A DNA stretch of 61,461 bases from an uncultured Phycisphaerae bacterium (GTDB lineage Bacteria; Planctomycetota; Phycisphaerae; UBA1845; PWPN01): positions 1 to 61,461 of the forward strand of contig CALLOB010000077.1 of the NCBI GenBank assembly GCA_938005315.1, written 5' to 3'. Made by a program: the position numbers and the translations under genes. Positions within the stretch are counted from its first letter, which is position 1. Every line of letters starts with the position of its first letter. This document shows positions 26,613 through 35,413 of the stretch, piece by piece. The notes beneath the pieces were generated by a model, which was given only the letters and a program-made list of their open reading frames with translations, was not told the origin of the DNA and ran no database searches.

Positions 26613-28858
26613 CGACCGTTCCGGTGACGCTTCCCGAGCAGCACCTTTCCGTGCCGGTGATGGCTCCGGCGGGCGCTCCGGCCGGGGCCGCGGCGCTGTC
26701 CGTCGGCGACGTGGTGCGGGTGCTGAGGCAGCGGATCTTCCTGATCCTTTTCGTGTGGCTGTTCTTCGTCGGGGCGGTCGTCGGCCTGACGGCCTTCCTG
26801 GACCGCAAGTACCCTTACTACACCGCCCAGTCCGCCATTCTGGTGGAGTCGCCCTTCCCCAAGACGCCGATGCAGCTGACCCCGCCGCTGCTGCAGGTCG
26901 AGCTGATGAACCGCTATGTCGCCGACCAGGCCCTGCTGGTCAAGGACGAGGGCATCCTGAGCGAGGCGATGACCGACGCCGAGCTCATGTCCACCGACTG
27001 GTACCAGTCCAACCCCGACAAGAACGAGCTGCTCGACGAGCTGCTCAAGAAGCTCTCGGTCAAGCAGGCCCCCAACACCAGCTACCTGATCGTCAAGTTC
27101 AGCACCCACCGCGTCGAGGATGCGCCCAAGATCGTCAACACCGTGATCCGCAAGTACCTGGCGCGGGTCAAGAGCATGCAGATGCGGCAGTTCCAGACCG
27201 AGCGCGACACCTACCGCGACGAGGTCGCCCGGCTGAAACGCGAGATCGACGTGCTCCGCGACCGCAAGGCCAACTTCATCGCCAGCGAGTTCGCGGTCCC
27301 GGGCGTGACCCAGGGTCTCAACATCGTCGGCGAGACCTACCGCTCGCTGGCCGAGGAGGTGACCCGCCTGGAGGCCGAGAAGCTGCAGCTCAAGGCCGCG
27401 GCGGACAACCTGAGGGCCCTGGGGCCGCGCGAGGTGGCGGTGAGTCCCCAGACCCGGATGCTGATCGAGCAGGATCCCCAGATCTCCGGGCTGATGGCCA
27501 ATCAGCTCGCCCTGCGGCAGGCCCGGGAGATGCGTCTCCGCCGCGTCGGCGAGAAGCACCGCACCATCCAGGACCTCGATGCCCAGCTGGCCGCCGTCCA
27601 GGAGGAGCTGGACCGCCTGATCCTCGAGAAGGAGGATGAGGCCCGCCAGTACCAGCTCAGCCAGGCCGAGACCGCCTACCTCAACGCCACCCAGGCCGAA
27701 CTGATGCTCCGGGAGCGCATGCTCACCGAGCAGGCCCGCCAGCAGGACATCGACCGCAAGCTGGCCACCTACCGCAACCTCGAGGAGGAGCAGCTGCTGC
27801 TCGAGCGGCAGTACCAGGAGCTCTACTCGTTCCAGACCCAGCTGGACATCATCACCAGCGGCGAACAGGGCATCGCCCAGGTGCGGCAGGTCGGCCAGGC
27901 GCTGCCGCCGCGCGAGAAGAGCTTCCCGAAGTGGAGCCTCAACATCGGCGGCGGAGCGGTCCTCGGCATGATCCTGGCGGTCGGCCTGGCCCTGCTGCTG
28001 GAACTTTCCGACACATCGGTCAAGACGCCCCGCGACCTGGTGCGTTTCATCCACATCCCGGTCCTGGGTACCGTGCCGGACGTCGATGACGAGGAGATTG
28101 ACATCCCGAAGGTGGAGCTGGCCTGCCTGAGCCACCCGCGCTCGATGATGGCCGAAGCCTTCCGCGGCATCCGGACCAACCTTCTGCTGAGCTCGCCGGC
28201 CGAGCAGCAGCGCAGCATCATGGTCGCCAGCTCGCGTCCCGAGGAGGGGCGGACCACGGTGGCGGCCAACCTGGCGGTCTCCATCGCCGTCAGCGGCCGG
28301 CGGATCCTGCTGGTCGACGCGAACTTCCACCGCCCCGCGTTGCGCGAGCTGTTCCCCAAGGCACTGGAAAACGGCCTGAGCAACGTCCTGATCGGGCAAG
28401 GGCGCCTGGAGGACATGGTGGCCTCCACCGAGCTGCCCAATCTCGACATCATGGCCAGCGGGCCCATCCCGCCCAATCCCACCGAACTGCTGGCCGGCTC
28501 CTACATGCGCGAGTTCATCGCCTGGGCCACCGGCCGCTACGACCAGGTCATCTTCGACGGTCCGCCGGTCCTGCTGGTCAGCGACGCCCTGGTCCTGGCC
28601 AGCGCGGTCGACGGCGTGGTCTTCGTGTGCCGGGCCAAGGCCGCTTCCCGCGGCGTCGTCCAGCGCGGACGAGACCAGATCGAGCGCGTCGGCGGGCGGA
28701 TCTTCGGCGCGGTGCTCAACGGCGCCCAGAGCAGCCGCGGCGGCTACTTCCGCGAACAGATCCGCAACTACTACGAGTACCAGCCCGAGCAGGCCCTCGA
28801 GGGACGGGCCACCCCCGTCCTGCCCGACGGCGGCCAGAACGCCCAGGACAAGGCCTGA
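26609..28858 (+). CDS. Wzc-like chain-length determinant/tyrosine autokinase with altered Walker A
   Basis: 749 residues. The N-terminal Wzz domain (about 30-450) has membrane segments near residues 40-65 and 450-470 and a long periplasmic coiled coil (about 195-430). The C-terminal kinase domain (about 525-725) has IMVASSRPEEGRTTVAAN as its P-loop; the lysine normally in GEGK(S/T) is Arg at R548. Walker A' (ILLVDANFHRP) and Walker B (QVIFDGPP) are intact. A tyrosine-rich tail (Y713, Y721, Y722, Y724) is present as in autokinases. The protein normally controls chain length and export together with Wza. It follows the exosortase gene with overlapping codons, so the two are likely made together. 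Confidence 0.9.
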   Translation: MTTVPVTLPEQHLSVPVMAPAGAPAGAAALSVGDVVRVLRQRIFLILFVWLFFVGAVVGLTAFLDRKYPYYTAQSAILVESPFPKTPMQLTPPLLQVELMNRYVADQALLVKDEGILSEAMTDAELMSTDWYQSNPDKNELLDELLKKLSVKQAPNTSYLIVKFSTHRVEDAPKIVNTVIRKYLARVKSMQMRQFQTERDTYRDEVARLKREIDVLRDRKANFIASEFAVPGVTQGLNIVGETYRSLAEEVTRLEAEKLQLKAAADNLRALGPREVAVSPQTRMLIEQDPQISGLMANQLALRQAREMRLRRVGEKHRTIQDLDAQLAAVQEELDRLILEKEDEARQYQLSQAETAYLNATQAELMLRERMLTEQARQQDIDRKLATYRNLEEEQLLLERQYQELYSFQTQLDIITSGEQGIAQVRQVGQALPPREKSFPKWSLNIGGGAVLGMILAVGLALLLELSDTSVKTPRDLVRFIHIPVLGTVPDVDDEEIDIPKVELACLSHPRSMMAEAFRGIRTNLLLSSPAEQQRSIMVASSRPEEGRTTVAANLAVSIAVSGRRILLVDANFHRPALRELFPKALENGLSNVLIGQGRLEDMVASTELPNLDIMASGPIPPNPTELLAGSYMREFIAWATGRYDQVIFDGPPVLLVSDALVLASAVDGVVFVCRAKAASRGVVQRGRDQIERVGGRIFGAVLNGAQSSRGGYFREQIRNYYEYQPEQALEGRATPVLPDGGQNAQDKA

Positions 28859-28919
28859 CCGGCGGCGATCGGGGCCGCGCGAGGCGACCGCCCCAGAGGA
28901 GCGACTGCCGACCCCTGGC

Positions 28920-29885
28920 TCAGAACAGCGTCAGCGACCGCGCGCCCCGCACGACCCGCTCCCAGTCGAACGCCGGCCCCGGATCCACCTTCTGACGTGT
29001 GATGTGCCAGTGCCCCAGCAACCCCTGGAAGGCCGCCAGTTCCTCATCCGAGAGCACCTCGTCCCGCACCCGGCCGTCCGGCCCGCGCGGATAATCCAGG
29101 CGGATACCTGGCAGAGCCCGGTGCAGCGCCGCCGTCAGGCGGATCAGGGCGGCGTACTGCTCGGCCGTAAAATCGTACTGCACCAGATCCTGGCCGTTGA
29201 TCCGGCCGCGAACCGGTTCCTTGCGCGCCGGCCGGCCGATGAAGCCCGCGGTGCGCACCCCGGTCTCCCGCATCCATGACGGCAGCGTGATATAAGGCCA
29301 GCCGTCGGTCCCGGTGGCGTACCACTGGTCCAGCACGCGGATGTCCTTGTAGGCCCCGATGTGGGCGATCTCGATGCCGACCGAGCGGTCGTTGGCCTGC
29401 CCGGCGTGCCAGGCCCGCTCCTTGAGGTCCAGCGTCTGGTAGATCACCCCGTCGATGTCGAGCATGAACGGCACCGAAAGCCCCCGGGCGTCCTGGAGGA
29501 TCTTGAAACACTGCCGCGAAGTGCCGCAGACGTCGTAGTGGATCACGAACTGATCCACCTGCCGCCGCAGGTTCTCCAGCGTCCAGCCCTCCCGGGCCAC
29601 CGCCCCGGCCAGGTCCGCCGGCAGCCGCCGGGCGCCGTAGCGGTTGGGGTCGCCCGGCGAGGCCGGGTTGGCCGGCATGGTCTGGGCGGGCTCGAAATGG
29701 CGGCGTGCCCGGTATGCGTCGTAGCCGCGGGGATCCAACCACAGCACCACCGGCGTGCCGGTGTGAAACAGCTGACCGGCGACGACGATCTCATCGCCGC
29801 GCCGCCCCAGGCGGTCGCCGGGCCGCGTGCATCCGGCGGCCAGGAGCAGTGCCGCAGACGCCGATACCGCAAAGGCACGGGGCAT
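28920..29885 (-). CDS. Lipoprotein N-acetylmuramoyl-L-alanine amidase (Amidase_2-like)
   Basis: 321 residues from the ATG at 29883-29885, preceded by CGGGAGAA. The leader MPRAFAVSASAALLLAAGC is a lipoprotein signal. The T7-lysozyme/AmpD-like domain spans about 120-320: FVIHYDVCG gives the first zinc His, KERAWHAGQAND the substrate-side His, IGIEIAH-like SVGIEIAHIG the conserved Glu, and HWHITRQKVDPGPAFDW the last zinc ligands. It should cut the amide between muramic acid and peptide in peptidoglycan. Its stop is 62 bp from the stop of the Wzc-like gene, convergent. Confidence 0.85.
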   Translation of the reverse strand: MPRAFAVSASAALLLAAGCTRPGDRLGRRGDEIVVAGQLFHTGTPVVLWLDPRGYDAYRARRHFEPAQTMPANPASPGDPNRYGARRLPADLAGAVAREGWTLENLRRQVDQFVIHYDVCGTSRQCFKILQDARGLSVPFMLDIDGVIYQTLDLKERAWHAGQANDRSVGIEIAHIGAYKDIRVLDQWYATGTDGWPYITLPSWMRETGVRTAGFIGRPARKEPVRGRINGQDLVQYDFTAEQYAALIRLTAALHRALPGIRLDYPRGPDGRVRDEVLSDEELAAFQGLLGHWHITRQKVDPGPAFDWERVVRGARSLTLF

Positions 29886-30037
29886 CGAGTCGTTCTCCCG
29901 GGGACCGGGCCGTGTGCGCCGGACGGGCCGGAATCCGCTCCGGCATGCCCGGCGGTCTGCCGGCGGCATGGTGCCCGGGCATCATTGGACCCGACCTGCG
30001 GACGGGGCACAAGCCGGCGGGGCCCCGGCCCGGAGCG

Positions 30038-31151
30038 TCAAACCTTTTTGCGCGCTGCTGCCCGGCGTCGCAGCTCGGCCTCGATGAAGTCCTGGATGTC
30101 GCCATCCAGCACCCGCTCGGGGTTGCCGGTCTCGTGGTTGGTGCGATGGTCCTTGACTCGGCGGTCGTCCAGCACGTAGCTGCGGATCTGGCTGCCCCAG
30201 GCGATCTCTCCCTTGTCGCCGTAGAGCTTCTGCATCTCCTGATCACGCTGCTCCTGTTCCATCCGCTCGAGCTTGGACTGCAGGATCGACAGGGCCATGC
30301 GCTTGTTCTGGCCCTGGCTGCGCTCGTTGACGCACTCCACGGTGATGCCCGTGGGCAGGTGCTTGACGCGGACCGCGGTGGCCACCTTGTTGACGTTCTG
30401 CCCCCCGGCGCCGGCGGCCCGGCGGAAGAACACGATCTCCAGGTCCTCCTCCTTGAGCTGGACGTCGATGTCGTCCAGCACCGGGAGCACGTCCACGGCC
30501 GCGAAGCTGGTGTGCCGCCGCTTGTTGGCGTCGAAGGGGCTGATGCGCACCAGCCGGTGCACCCCGCGCTCGCAGAAGAGGTAGCCGGTGGCGTAGGGGC
30601 CCTCGACCTTCAGCGAGACGCTGCGGATGCCCGCGCCCTCGCCCTCCGTCCGGGCGAGTTCCTCCACCCGGTAGCCGTGGCGCTCGAAGTAGCGCAGGTA
30701 CATCCGCAGCAGCATCTCCGCCCAGTCGCACGCCTCGGTGCCGCCGGCCCCGGCCTGGATGCTGAAGAAGCAGTCGCGGGCGTCGTTCTTGCCGGACAGC
30801 AGGGTCATCAGCTCGACCCGGCCGACCTCGTCGCGGATGGCGACCAGCTCGGCGTCCAGTTCCGCGAACGCGCCGTCGTCGCGAGCCTCGCGGGCCAGGT
30901 CCAGCAGCACGGCGGCGTCGTCGGCCCGTGCGATCAGCGCCTGCAGCGGCTCGATCAGGGCCTTGAGCGGCTTGAGCTCGGCGACAACCTCGCGGGCCTT
31001 CTCCTGGTTGTCCCAGAAACCGGGACGGCCCATTTGCTCCTCGAGTTCCTGGCGTCGGGCGATCCTGGCCGGCAAGTCAAAGAGAGTCCCGGATCGCGAT
31101 GATCCGGGCCTGGAGTTCCTCGAGGGCGGAGGCGGGATTCTCAAAGTGCAT
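30038..31151 (-). CDS. prfB: Peptide chain release factor 2, with programmed +1 frameshift
   Basis: The minus-strand ATG at 31151 begins a 24-codon frame ending CTT-TGA (31082-31077). A +1 shift at CTT TGA C resumes at 31078 (GAC) and runs to TGA at 30038, for 370 residues in all, which matches RF2. The same slippery stop controls RF2 level in most bacteria: scarce RF2 favours the shift. The usual upstream Shine-Dalgarno-like stimulator is weak here (CGGGA only). Key RF2 motifs are present: ISPFD for UGA/UAA reading and AGAGGQNVNKV for hydrolysis. Gene finders may call only the 347-codon second frame or a false start. Confidence 0.95.
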
Positions 31152-31345
31152 CGGTGGTGCTCCTGGGGTTGTAACCGCCGCGGCCGGACGAGCCGCCCCG
31201 GCACGGCCTCGGGGCCGCACCCGTGACTATAGCCGCGTCCTGCTCCCGGAACAACCGCCGCCGACCGGTCGCGTCGCCACGCCGGCAGGGTCCCCGGTCG
31301 CGTCCCGCCGGCAGAGCCTCCTTTCCCGCAAACCGGCGGATGGGG

Positions 31346-31351
31346 TATAAT
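31346..31351 (+). promoter_or_regulatory. Perfect -10 box TATAAT before the unknown exported protein
   Basis: TATAAT lies about 58 nt before the ATG at 31409. The -35 region (TTTCCC or TTCCCG, 17-18 bp upstream) is a poor match, so activity may depend on an activator. Confidence 0.4.
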
Positions 31352-31408
31352 GCACATGCCGCAAGGGGGTTTCGCCTGCCCACGGCCCCGCCTTTTCCGA
31401 GGAGAATC

Positions 31409-31912
31409 ATGCTGATGCGCCCCTCTGCTTTGACGATCCGGGATGCGGCCACCCTCCTGGCGTCGGCCTTCGCCCTGGCCGCCATGGGCCCCTCCTGCGC
31501 CGACCTGCTGCCGCCGCCGGGCAGCCAGCCCACGCAGGTGGTCGTGGAACTGGTCAACGCGACCCCCTACGCGGTGATGCCCGAACTCTACGTGGATCCG
31601 GAGAAGCGGGTCTATGTCGGCGACCAGATCGTGGCCGACGAGAACTTTGTCGACATAGGCGACCCCCTGGCTCCCATGGAAATCGTGAGGCTGGGCTTCA
31701 ACTGTGCCGATGCCGGCTCGTTCTACAGCGACCACGCCCTGATGCTGCCTCCGGGCCGGCGGTCCGTGCCCAGCGACAATGCCCCCCTGCTGCGTCAGGG
31801 CGTCGAGTTTCGCTGCGGCGACACGGTGAGCCTCATCTTCATCTACACGACGACTCCCGCCCCGGACTTCTTCACCCGCGTCGAGGTCAACGGCCGGTTC
31901 GTGATGGATTGA
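31409..31912 (+). CDS. Unknown exported protein
   Basis: 167 residues, start set by GAGGAG a few bases before the ATG. An N-terminal hydrophobic stretch (DAATLLASAFALAAMGPSCA) suggests an exported or lipid-linked protein, with Cys following. The rest reads as beta-rich, with three further Cys in a short mature domain (FNCADAGSF, EFRCGDTV). I do not recognise a family. It lies between the prfB and metE-like genes, with its own putative promoter. The codon use looks ordinary for this genome. Confidence 0.7.
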   Translation: MLMRPSALTIRDAATLLASAFALAAMGPSCADLLPPPGSQPTQVVVELVNATPYAVMPELYVDPEKRVYVGDQIVADENFVDIGDPLAPMEIVRLGFNCADAGSFYSDHALMLPPGRRSVPSDNAPLLRQGVEFRCGDTVSLIFIYTTTPAPDFFTRVEVNGRFVMD

Positions 31913-32179
31913 TCCCCCGGATAGCGATGGTCCCTGGCCGAGGGGACAAGCTTCGGCCCTCAGAACCGGCGATGCGCCCGGAAAAGGCCGCTTGGCGACG
32001 TGTCGGCCGGGGTTCTGTTGCCGGACGCCGACGGATCCCCCGGCCGGGGTCCCGGGCACGTTGGCGGGAGGTGGCCGGCGGGCGCGAGCCGTCCTAGGAT
32101 CGGACGTTCAGGCGCCCGGACGTGCCGGACGCCCCGACATGTCGATATGCGCCCGTGGGGCGCCCGCACGGAGAATGCC
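31913..32179. other. Gap of about 270 bp upstream of the metE-like gene
   Basis: No gene or clear regulatory element is seen. A short open frame (31909-32097) lacks a ribosome-binding site and any family match. Confidence 0.4.
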
Positions 32180-33385
32180 ATGTTCACCGCCACCGCGAAT
32201 CTGATGTTGCCGTCCACCGTCACCGGCTCCTGGCCCCGTCCTCGCTGGTTCGACGTGAGCATGTGGGGCCGGCCGCTGGACACCTGTATGCTGGACGTGC
32301 GTTTCCGCGAGAAGTTCCAGGATGCCATGTCGGTGGTGATCAGCGACCAGGAGCGGGCCGGGCTGGACATCCTCAACCACGGCGATTTCCATTGCGACGA
32401 GGACATGGCCGGTCGGTCCTGGCACCACTATCCGCTGCAGCGCTGGGGCGGCCTGGAGGGCGATTATCTGCAGCCGATCGAGCACACCACCAGCTGGCTG
32501 AAGTACCCGCCGGGCACGCTGCTCAACGAGATCTACACCGCCTGGCGCTGGCCGCGGGTGGTGGACAAGATCGAGGCCCGGCCGCTGCATTACCCCAAGA
32601 TCTGGCGGCTTGCCCAGGCCCGGACCCGCAAGCCGGTCAAATTCGGCACCGTCTCGGCCCAGGTGATGGGGCTGTTCCTGGACATCCACACGCCCAAATA
32701 CAAGGACAAGCGCGAGGTGGTCTGGGACATGTCGGTGGCGATGAATCAGGAGCTCCGGGCCCTGCGCGACGCCGGGTGCCGGGTCATCCAGGTAGAGGAG
32801 CCGACGCTGCACTTCCTGGCCGACAAGCACCCGCACGACCGCGAGACGATCAACTTCATGATCGACTGCCTCAACCGGGAGCTGGAGGGGCTGGACGACG
32901 TGGAGATCTGGCTGCACACCTGCTGGGGCAATCCCAACATGCAACGGGTGATGGACGATAACTCCTACCGCAACTCGATCGAGCTGTACCTCGAGCGGGC
33001 CAAGGGCGACGTCTGGACGATCGAGACCCGCGACAACGACCAGCATGACGTGCCGCTGTTCGAGCCGTTCAAGCACGCGCTGAAGAAGAAGATCGCCATC
33101 GGGGCGGTATCGCACCGCACCCTGCAGGCCGACCGGCCCGAGGAGGTGGCCGCGGAGATCCGCAAGGCCCTCAAGTACATTCCGCCCGAGCGCCTAGTGG
33201 TCTCCAGCGACTGCGGCTTCGGCCGGCAGGGCTGCAACCGGGAAATCGCCTTCTACAAGGCCAGCGCCATCGCCCAGGGATGCAACATCGTCCGCAAGGA
33301 GCTGGGTCTGGAGACCACCTATGTTCCGGCGGCGGATCCGGCGCTGCAGATCGACGTGCCCTGGAGCCTGAAGGATCGGCGCTGA
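32180..33385 (+). CDS. MetE-core (cobalamin-independent methionine synthase C-domain) protein
   Basis: 401 residues from the ATG at 32180, favoured over 32147 because GGAG sits 9 nt upstream. It corresponds only to the catalytic C-terminal half of MetE. The zinc ligands are visible: LHTCWGN gives His and Cys, TIETRD the Glu, and SSDCGFGRQG the second Cys. The start LPSTVTGSWPRPRWFD and HGDFHCDED are typical for this short subfamily, which often transfers methyl or alkyl groups to thiols other than homocysteine. The true substrate is therefore uncertain. It runs towards the RraA-like gene, with stops 12 bp apart, and is not obviously part of the uronate pathway. Confidence 0.8.
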   Translation: MFTATANLMLPSTVTGSWPRPRWFDVSMWGRPLDTCMLDVRFREKFQDAMSVVISDQERAGLDILNHGDFHCDEDMAGRSWHHYPLQRWGGLEGDYLQPIEHTTSWLKYPPGTLLNEIYTAWRWPRVVDKIEARPLHYPKIWRLAQARTRKPVKFGTVSAQVMGLFLDIHTPKYKDKREVVWDMSVAMNQELRALRDAGCRVIQVEEPTLHFLADKHPHDRETINFMIDCLNRELEGLDDVEIWLHTCWGNPNMQRVMDDNSYRNSIELYLERAKGDVWTIETRDNDQHDVPLFEPFKHALKKKIAIGAVSHRTLQADRPEEVAAEIRKALKYIPPERLVVSSDCGFGRQGCNREIAFYKASAIAQGCNIVRKELGLETTYVPAADPALQIDVPWSLKDRR

Positions 33386-33397
33386 GGCCCGGCGCAC

Positions 33398-34063
33398 TCA
33401 GAGAATGCCGTACCTGCGGAAGGCCTCGGTGCTGGACATGCCGTTTTCGATCTCGCGGCGGACGACCTTCTCCCCGCGGGCCTTTTCCAGGGCCTTCTCG
33501 ACGACCTCGACCTCGTGGCGTGCGGGAATGACCACCACGCCGTCGAGATCCGCGAAGATCAGGTCCCCCGGCTCGATCCACACGTTGCCGATTTCCATCG
33601 GGCAGCGGTAGTCGATCACCGCCATGCGCACCGAGGAATCCTGGGCGTAGCGGCCGCGGCTGAACACCGGCCAGTTCTGCTCGAGCACGCGCGGCGTGTC
33701 GCGGTGAAAGCCGTCCACGACCGCGCCCAGGGCTCCGCGGGTGCGGGCGGTGGCGGTGAGGATCTCGCCCCAGTAGGCGCAGCGCATCGTGCCGCCGCCG
33801 GTGACGTAGACCTCGCCGGGCCGCAGCTGATCCAGCGACTCGGTGAGCTTGCCGAAGGGCCGGGCCTGCGGTCCGTGCACGTCGGCCACCAGGGCGGGCA
33901 TCGCCCGTCCGGCCAGGCGGTCGGTCAGGCGGATGGGCTGGATCGCCTGCGGCAGGAACTGATGATAGCAGCCCAGCGTATCGAGGATGTCGCCCACCAC
34001 GGGCGTGTAGAGCACCTGGCACATCAGCCGGAACAGTTCGTCGTCGTTCTTCCACTCGGGCAT
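33398..34063 (-). CDS. RraA-like aldolase/decarboxylase
   Basis: 221 residues from the ATG at 34061-34063, preceded by AAGGAAGC. The RraA/HMG-aldolase fold is evident: [11 protein letters not shown], then [17 protein letters not shown] with the catalytic Arg-Asp pair, and [19 protein letters not shown] with the C-terminal acids. Family enzymes split 4-hydroxy-2-oxo acids into pyruvate plus an aldehyde or ketone, or decarboxylate oxaloacetate; the name RraA refers to a separate E. coli RNase E inhibitor role. It is 25 bp downstream of the GH105 gene on the same strand, so it is likely part of uronate catabolism. Confidence 0.82.
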   Translation of the reverse strand: MPEWKNDDELFRLMCQVLYTPVVGDILDTLGCYHQFLPQAIQPIRLTDRLAGRAMPALVADVHGPQARPFGKLTESLDQLRPGEVYVTGGGTMRCAYWGEILTATARTRGALGAVVDGFHRDTPRVLEQNWPVFSRGRYAQDSSVRMAVIDYRCPMEIGNVWIEPGDLIFADLDGVVVIPARHEVEVVEKALEKARGEKVVRREIENGMSSTEAFRRYGIL

Positions 34064-34088
34064 GGGAGCTTCCTTGCAGCGGCGACGC

Positions 34089-35219
34089 TCAGCGGTCCTC
34101 GGCCAGGGCACTGCCGGCCAGAAGAAACGCGCCGGTCCCCCAGGTGAAGGTGCCCTTCAGCTTGGTGGCGTACACCTCCAGGGCGTCGGGCATGGTGCCG
34201 CCGGAGACGTCGACCACCCGGCCTTCCCCGTCGACCTTCGAGGCCACCCCCCGCCAGGTCAGGGCGATCATGGCGTCCTGCGACTCAGGCAGGATCTTCA
34301 GCCGCCGGGCCTCGACGAGGCTGCAGAGGATCATCGCGCCGGCCGAGGTCTCCAGATAGGTCTCGGGGTGATCCAGGACCGTGTGCCACAGGCCGGTATC
34401 GCGATCCTGCGCGGCCTGGAGCCCGGCGATCAGCCGGAGGTAGTCGTCGTGCAGGCGACGGAAATCCGTCGAGCCGCGTTCCAGAACGGCCAGCGTCTGA
34501 ACATAGGACATCGCGACCCAGCCGTTGCCGCGTGCCCACAGCACTCCCACGCGGCGGTCGGCCAGCTCGTCGTACATGTGCCAGAACAGGTTGGCCTTCT
34601 CGTCGAAGGTGTGCCGGCGATAGATGTCGATCTGCCGCACGGCCTCCTGCAGGTAGCGGCGGTCGCCGGTCAGGCGGGTGAGGTGGGCGAACGGCGGGCA
34701 GACCATGTAGAGGGTGTCCACCCACAGTTCGCGGTTGCCCTTCCAGTGGCCCAGTCCACCGTCGGCGGTGCGCGTCGCCTCGCTGAGAATGAAATCCGCG
34801 ATGGTCAGGACCATGTCGAGGTAGGCCTTCTCGCCCGTCCGCTCATACAGCAGGAGGACGGGGTAGCCCGGGCCCCAGTAGCCGCAGTAGCCCTTGATCT
34901 GGTCGGTGGGGCCGTCCGGCAGCAGGGCGGCGATGCCGCGGGCGTTCCAGTGGTCGGCCCAGCGGCGGACGAAATCGATGTAGCGGGGTTCGTTCAGCAC
35001 AATGCCGGCGCGCATCATGCCGGCCATGAGCACGCCCTCGCCCCAGTCGAACGGCGGGGGCTCGGGAAAGTCCACCAGCACGCGGTCGGCGACCTGTCGC
35101 ACCAGCGGCTCGGGCTCCGGTGACGGTCGGCCGGGGGCGGCGCAGCCGATCATCCCGGCGATCACTGCCATGGCGGCCATGCGGCAGGCCCGGGCGGGCC
35201 TGGTCGGGGCTACCGGCAT
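34089..35219 (-). CDS. GH105 unsaturated uronyl hydrolase, lipoprotein
   Basis: 376 residues from the ATG at 35217-35219, chosen because AGAGG lies 8 nt upstream; a GTG at 35228 is in frame but lies on that site. The leader ends in a lipobox (VIAGMIGC). The (alpha/alpha)6 barrel follows, with ELWVDTLYM (D168, equivalent to the catalytic Asp of YteR) and [13 protein letters not shown]105 enzymes release 5-dehydro-4-deoxyuronate from unsaturated oligosaccharides made by pectin, ulvan or similar lyases. The product is exactly the substrate of the KduI encoded in the divergent operon. Outer-leaflet placement suggests cleavage in the periplasm before uptake. Confidence 0.88.
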   Translation of the reverse strand: MPVAPTRPARACRMAAMAVIAGMIGCAAPGRPSPEPEPLVRQVADRVLVDFPEPPPFDWGEGVLMAGMMRAGIVLNEPRYIDFVRRWADHWNARGIAALLPDGPTDQIKGYCGYWGPGYPVLLLYERTGEKAYLDMVLTIADFILSEATRTADGGLGHWKGNRELWVDTLYMVCPPFAHLTRLTGDRRYLQEAVRQIDIYRRHTFDEKANLFWHMYDELADRRVGVLWARGNGWVAMSYVQTLAVLERGSTDFRRLHDDYLRLIAGLQAAQDRDTGLWHTVLDHPETYLETSAGAMILCSLVEARRLKILPESQDAMIALTWRGVASKVDGEGRVVDVSGGTMPDALEVYATKLKGTFTWGTGAFLLAGSALAEDR

Positions 35220-35239
35220 CGTCGACACCTCTCGGGAAT

Positions 35240-35249
35240 GCTTTAAAGC
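35240..35249. promoter_or_regulatory. Palindrome GCTTTAAAGC in the GH105 leader
   Basis: A perfect 10-bp palindrome with partial flanking symmetry (GAAT and ATTC shifted by one base). It lies between the predicted transcription start (about 35278) and the ribosome-binding site of GH105. It could be an operator for a repressor, whose gene is not in the window. Confidence 0.4.
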
Positions 35250-35284
35250 GATTCAGCCGCGGACGGCCCGCGGAGGCGGCGGCG

Positions 35285-35314
35285 AGCATACCCCGGTGCC
35301 GCCGGAGGTGTCAA
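35285..35314 (-). promoter_or_regulatory. Promoter of the GH105/RraA operon
   Basis: Minus-strand TTGACA (35309-35314, perfect consensus) and TATGCT (35285-35290) are separated by 18 bp. It is back to back with the plus-strand promoter, one base apart at the -35 elements. Confidence 0.6.
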
Positions 35315-35315
35315 T

Positions 35316-35343
35316 TTGACCCCCGCGTCGGGGCGCGAATAAT
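35316..35343 (+). promoter_or_regulatory. Promoter of the DUF4861-kduI-TRAP-kduD operon
   Basis: TTGACC (35316-35321) and AATAAT (35338-35343) are separated by 16 bp. The start would be near 35350, about 64 nt before the ATG at 35414. Together with the opposing -35 it forms the palindrome GTCAATTTGAC (35310-35320). Confidence 0.55.
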
Positions 35344-35413
35344 AGCCCCGATCGCGGCCGGTCGCAGGGAGACACCCGGGCCGGCGGCCGCACCTGCAGT
35401 CGGAGAGATGGCC

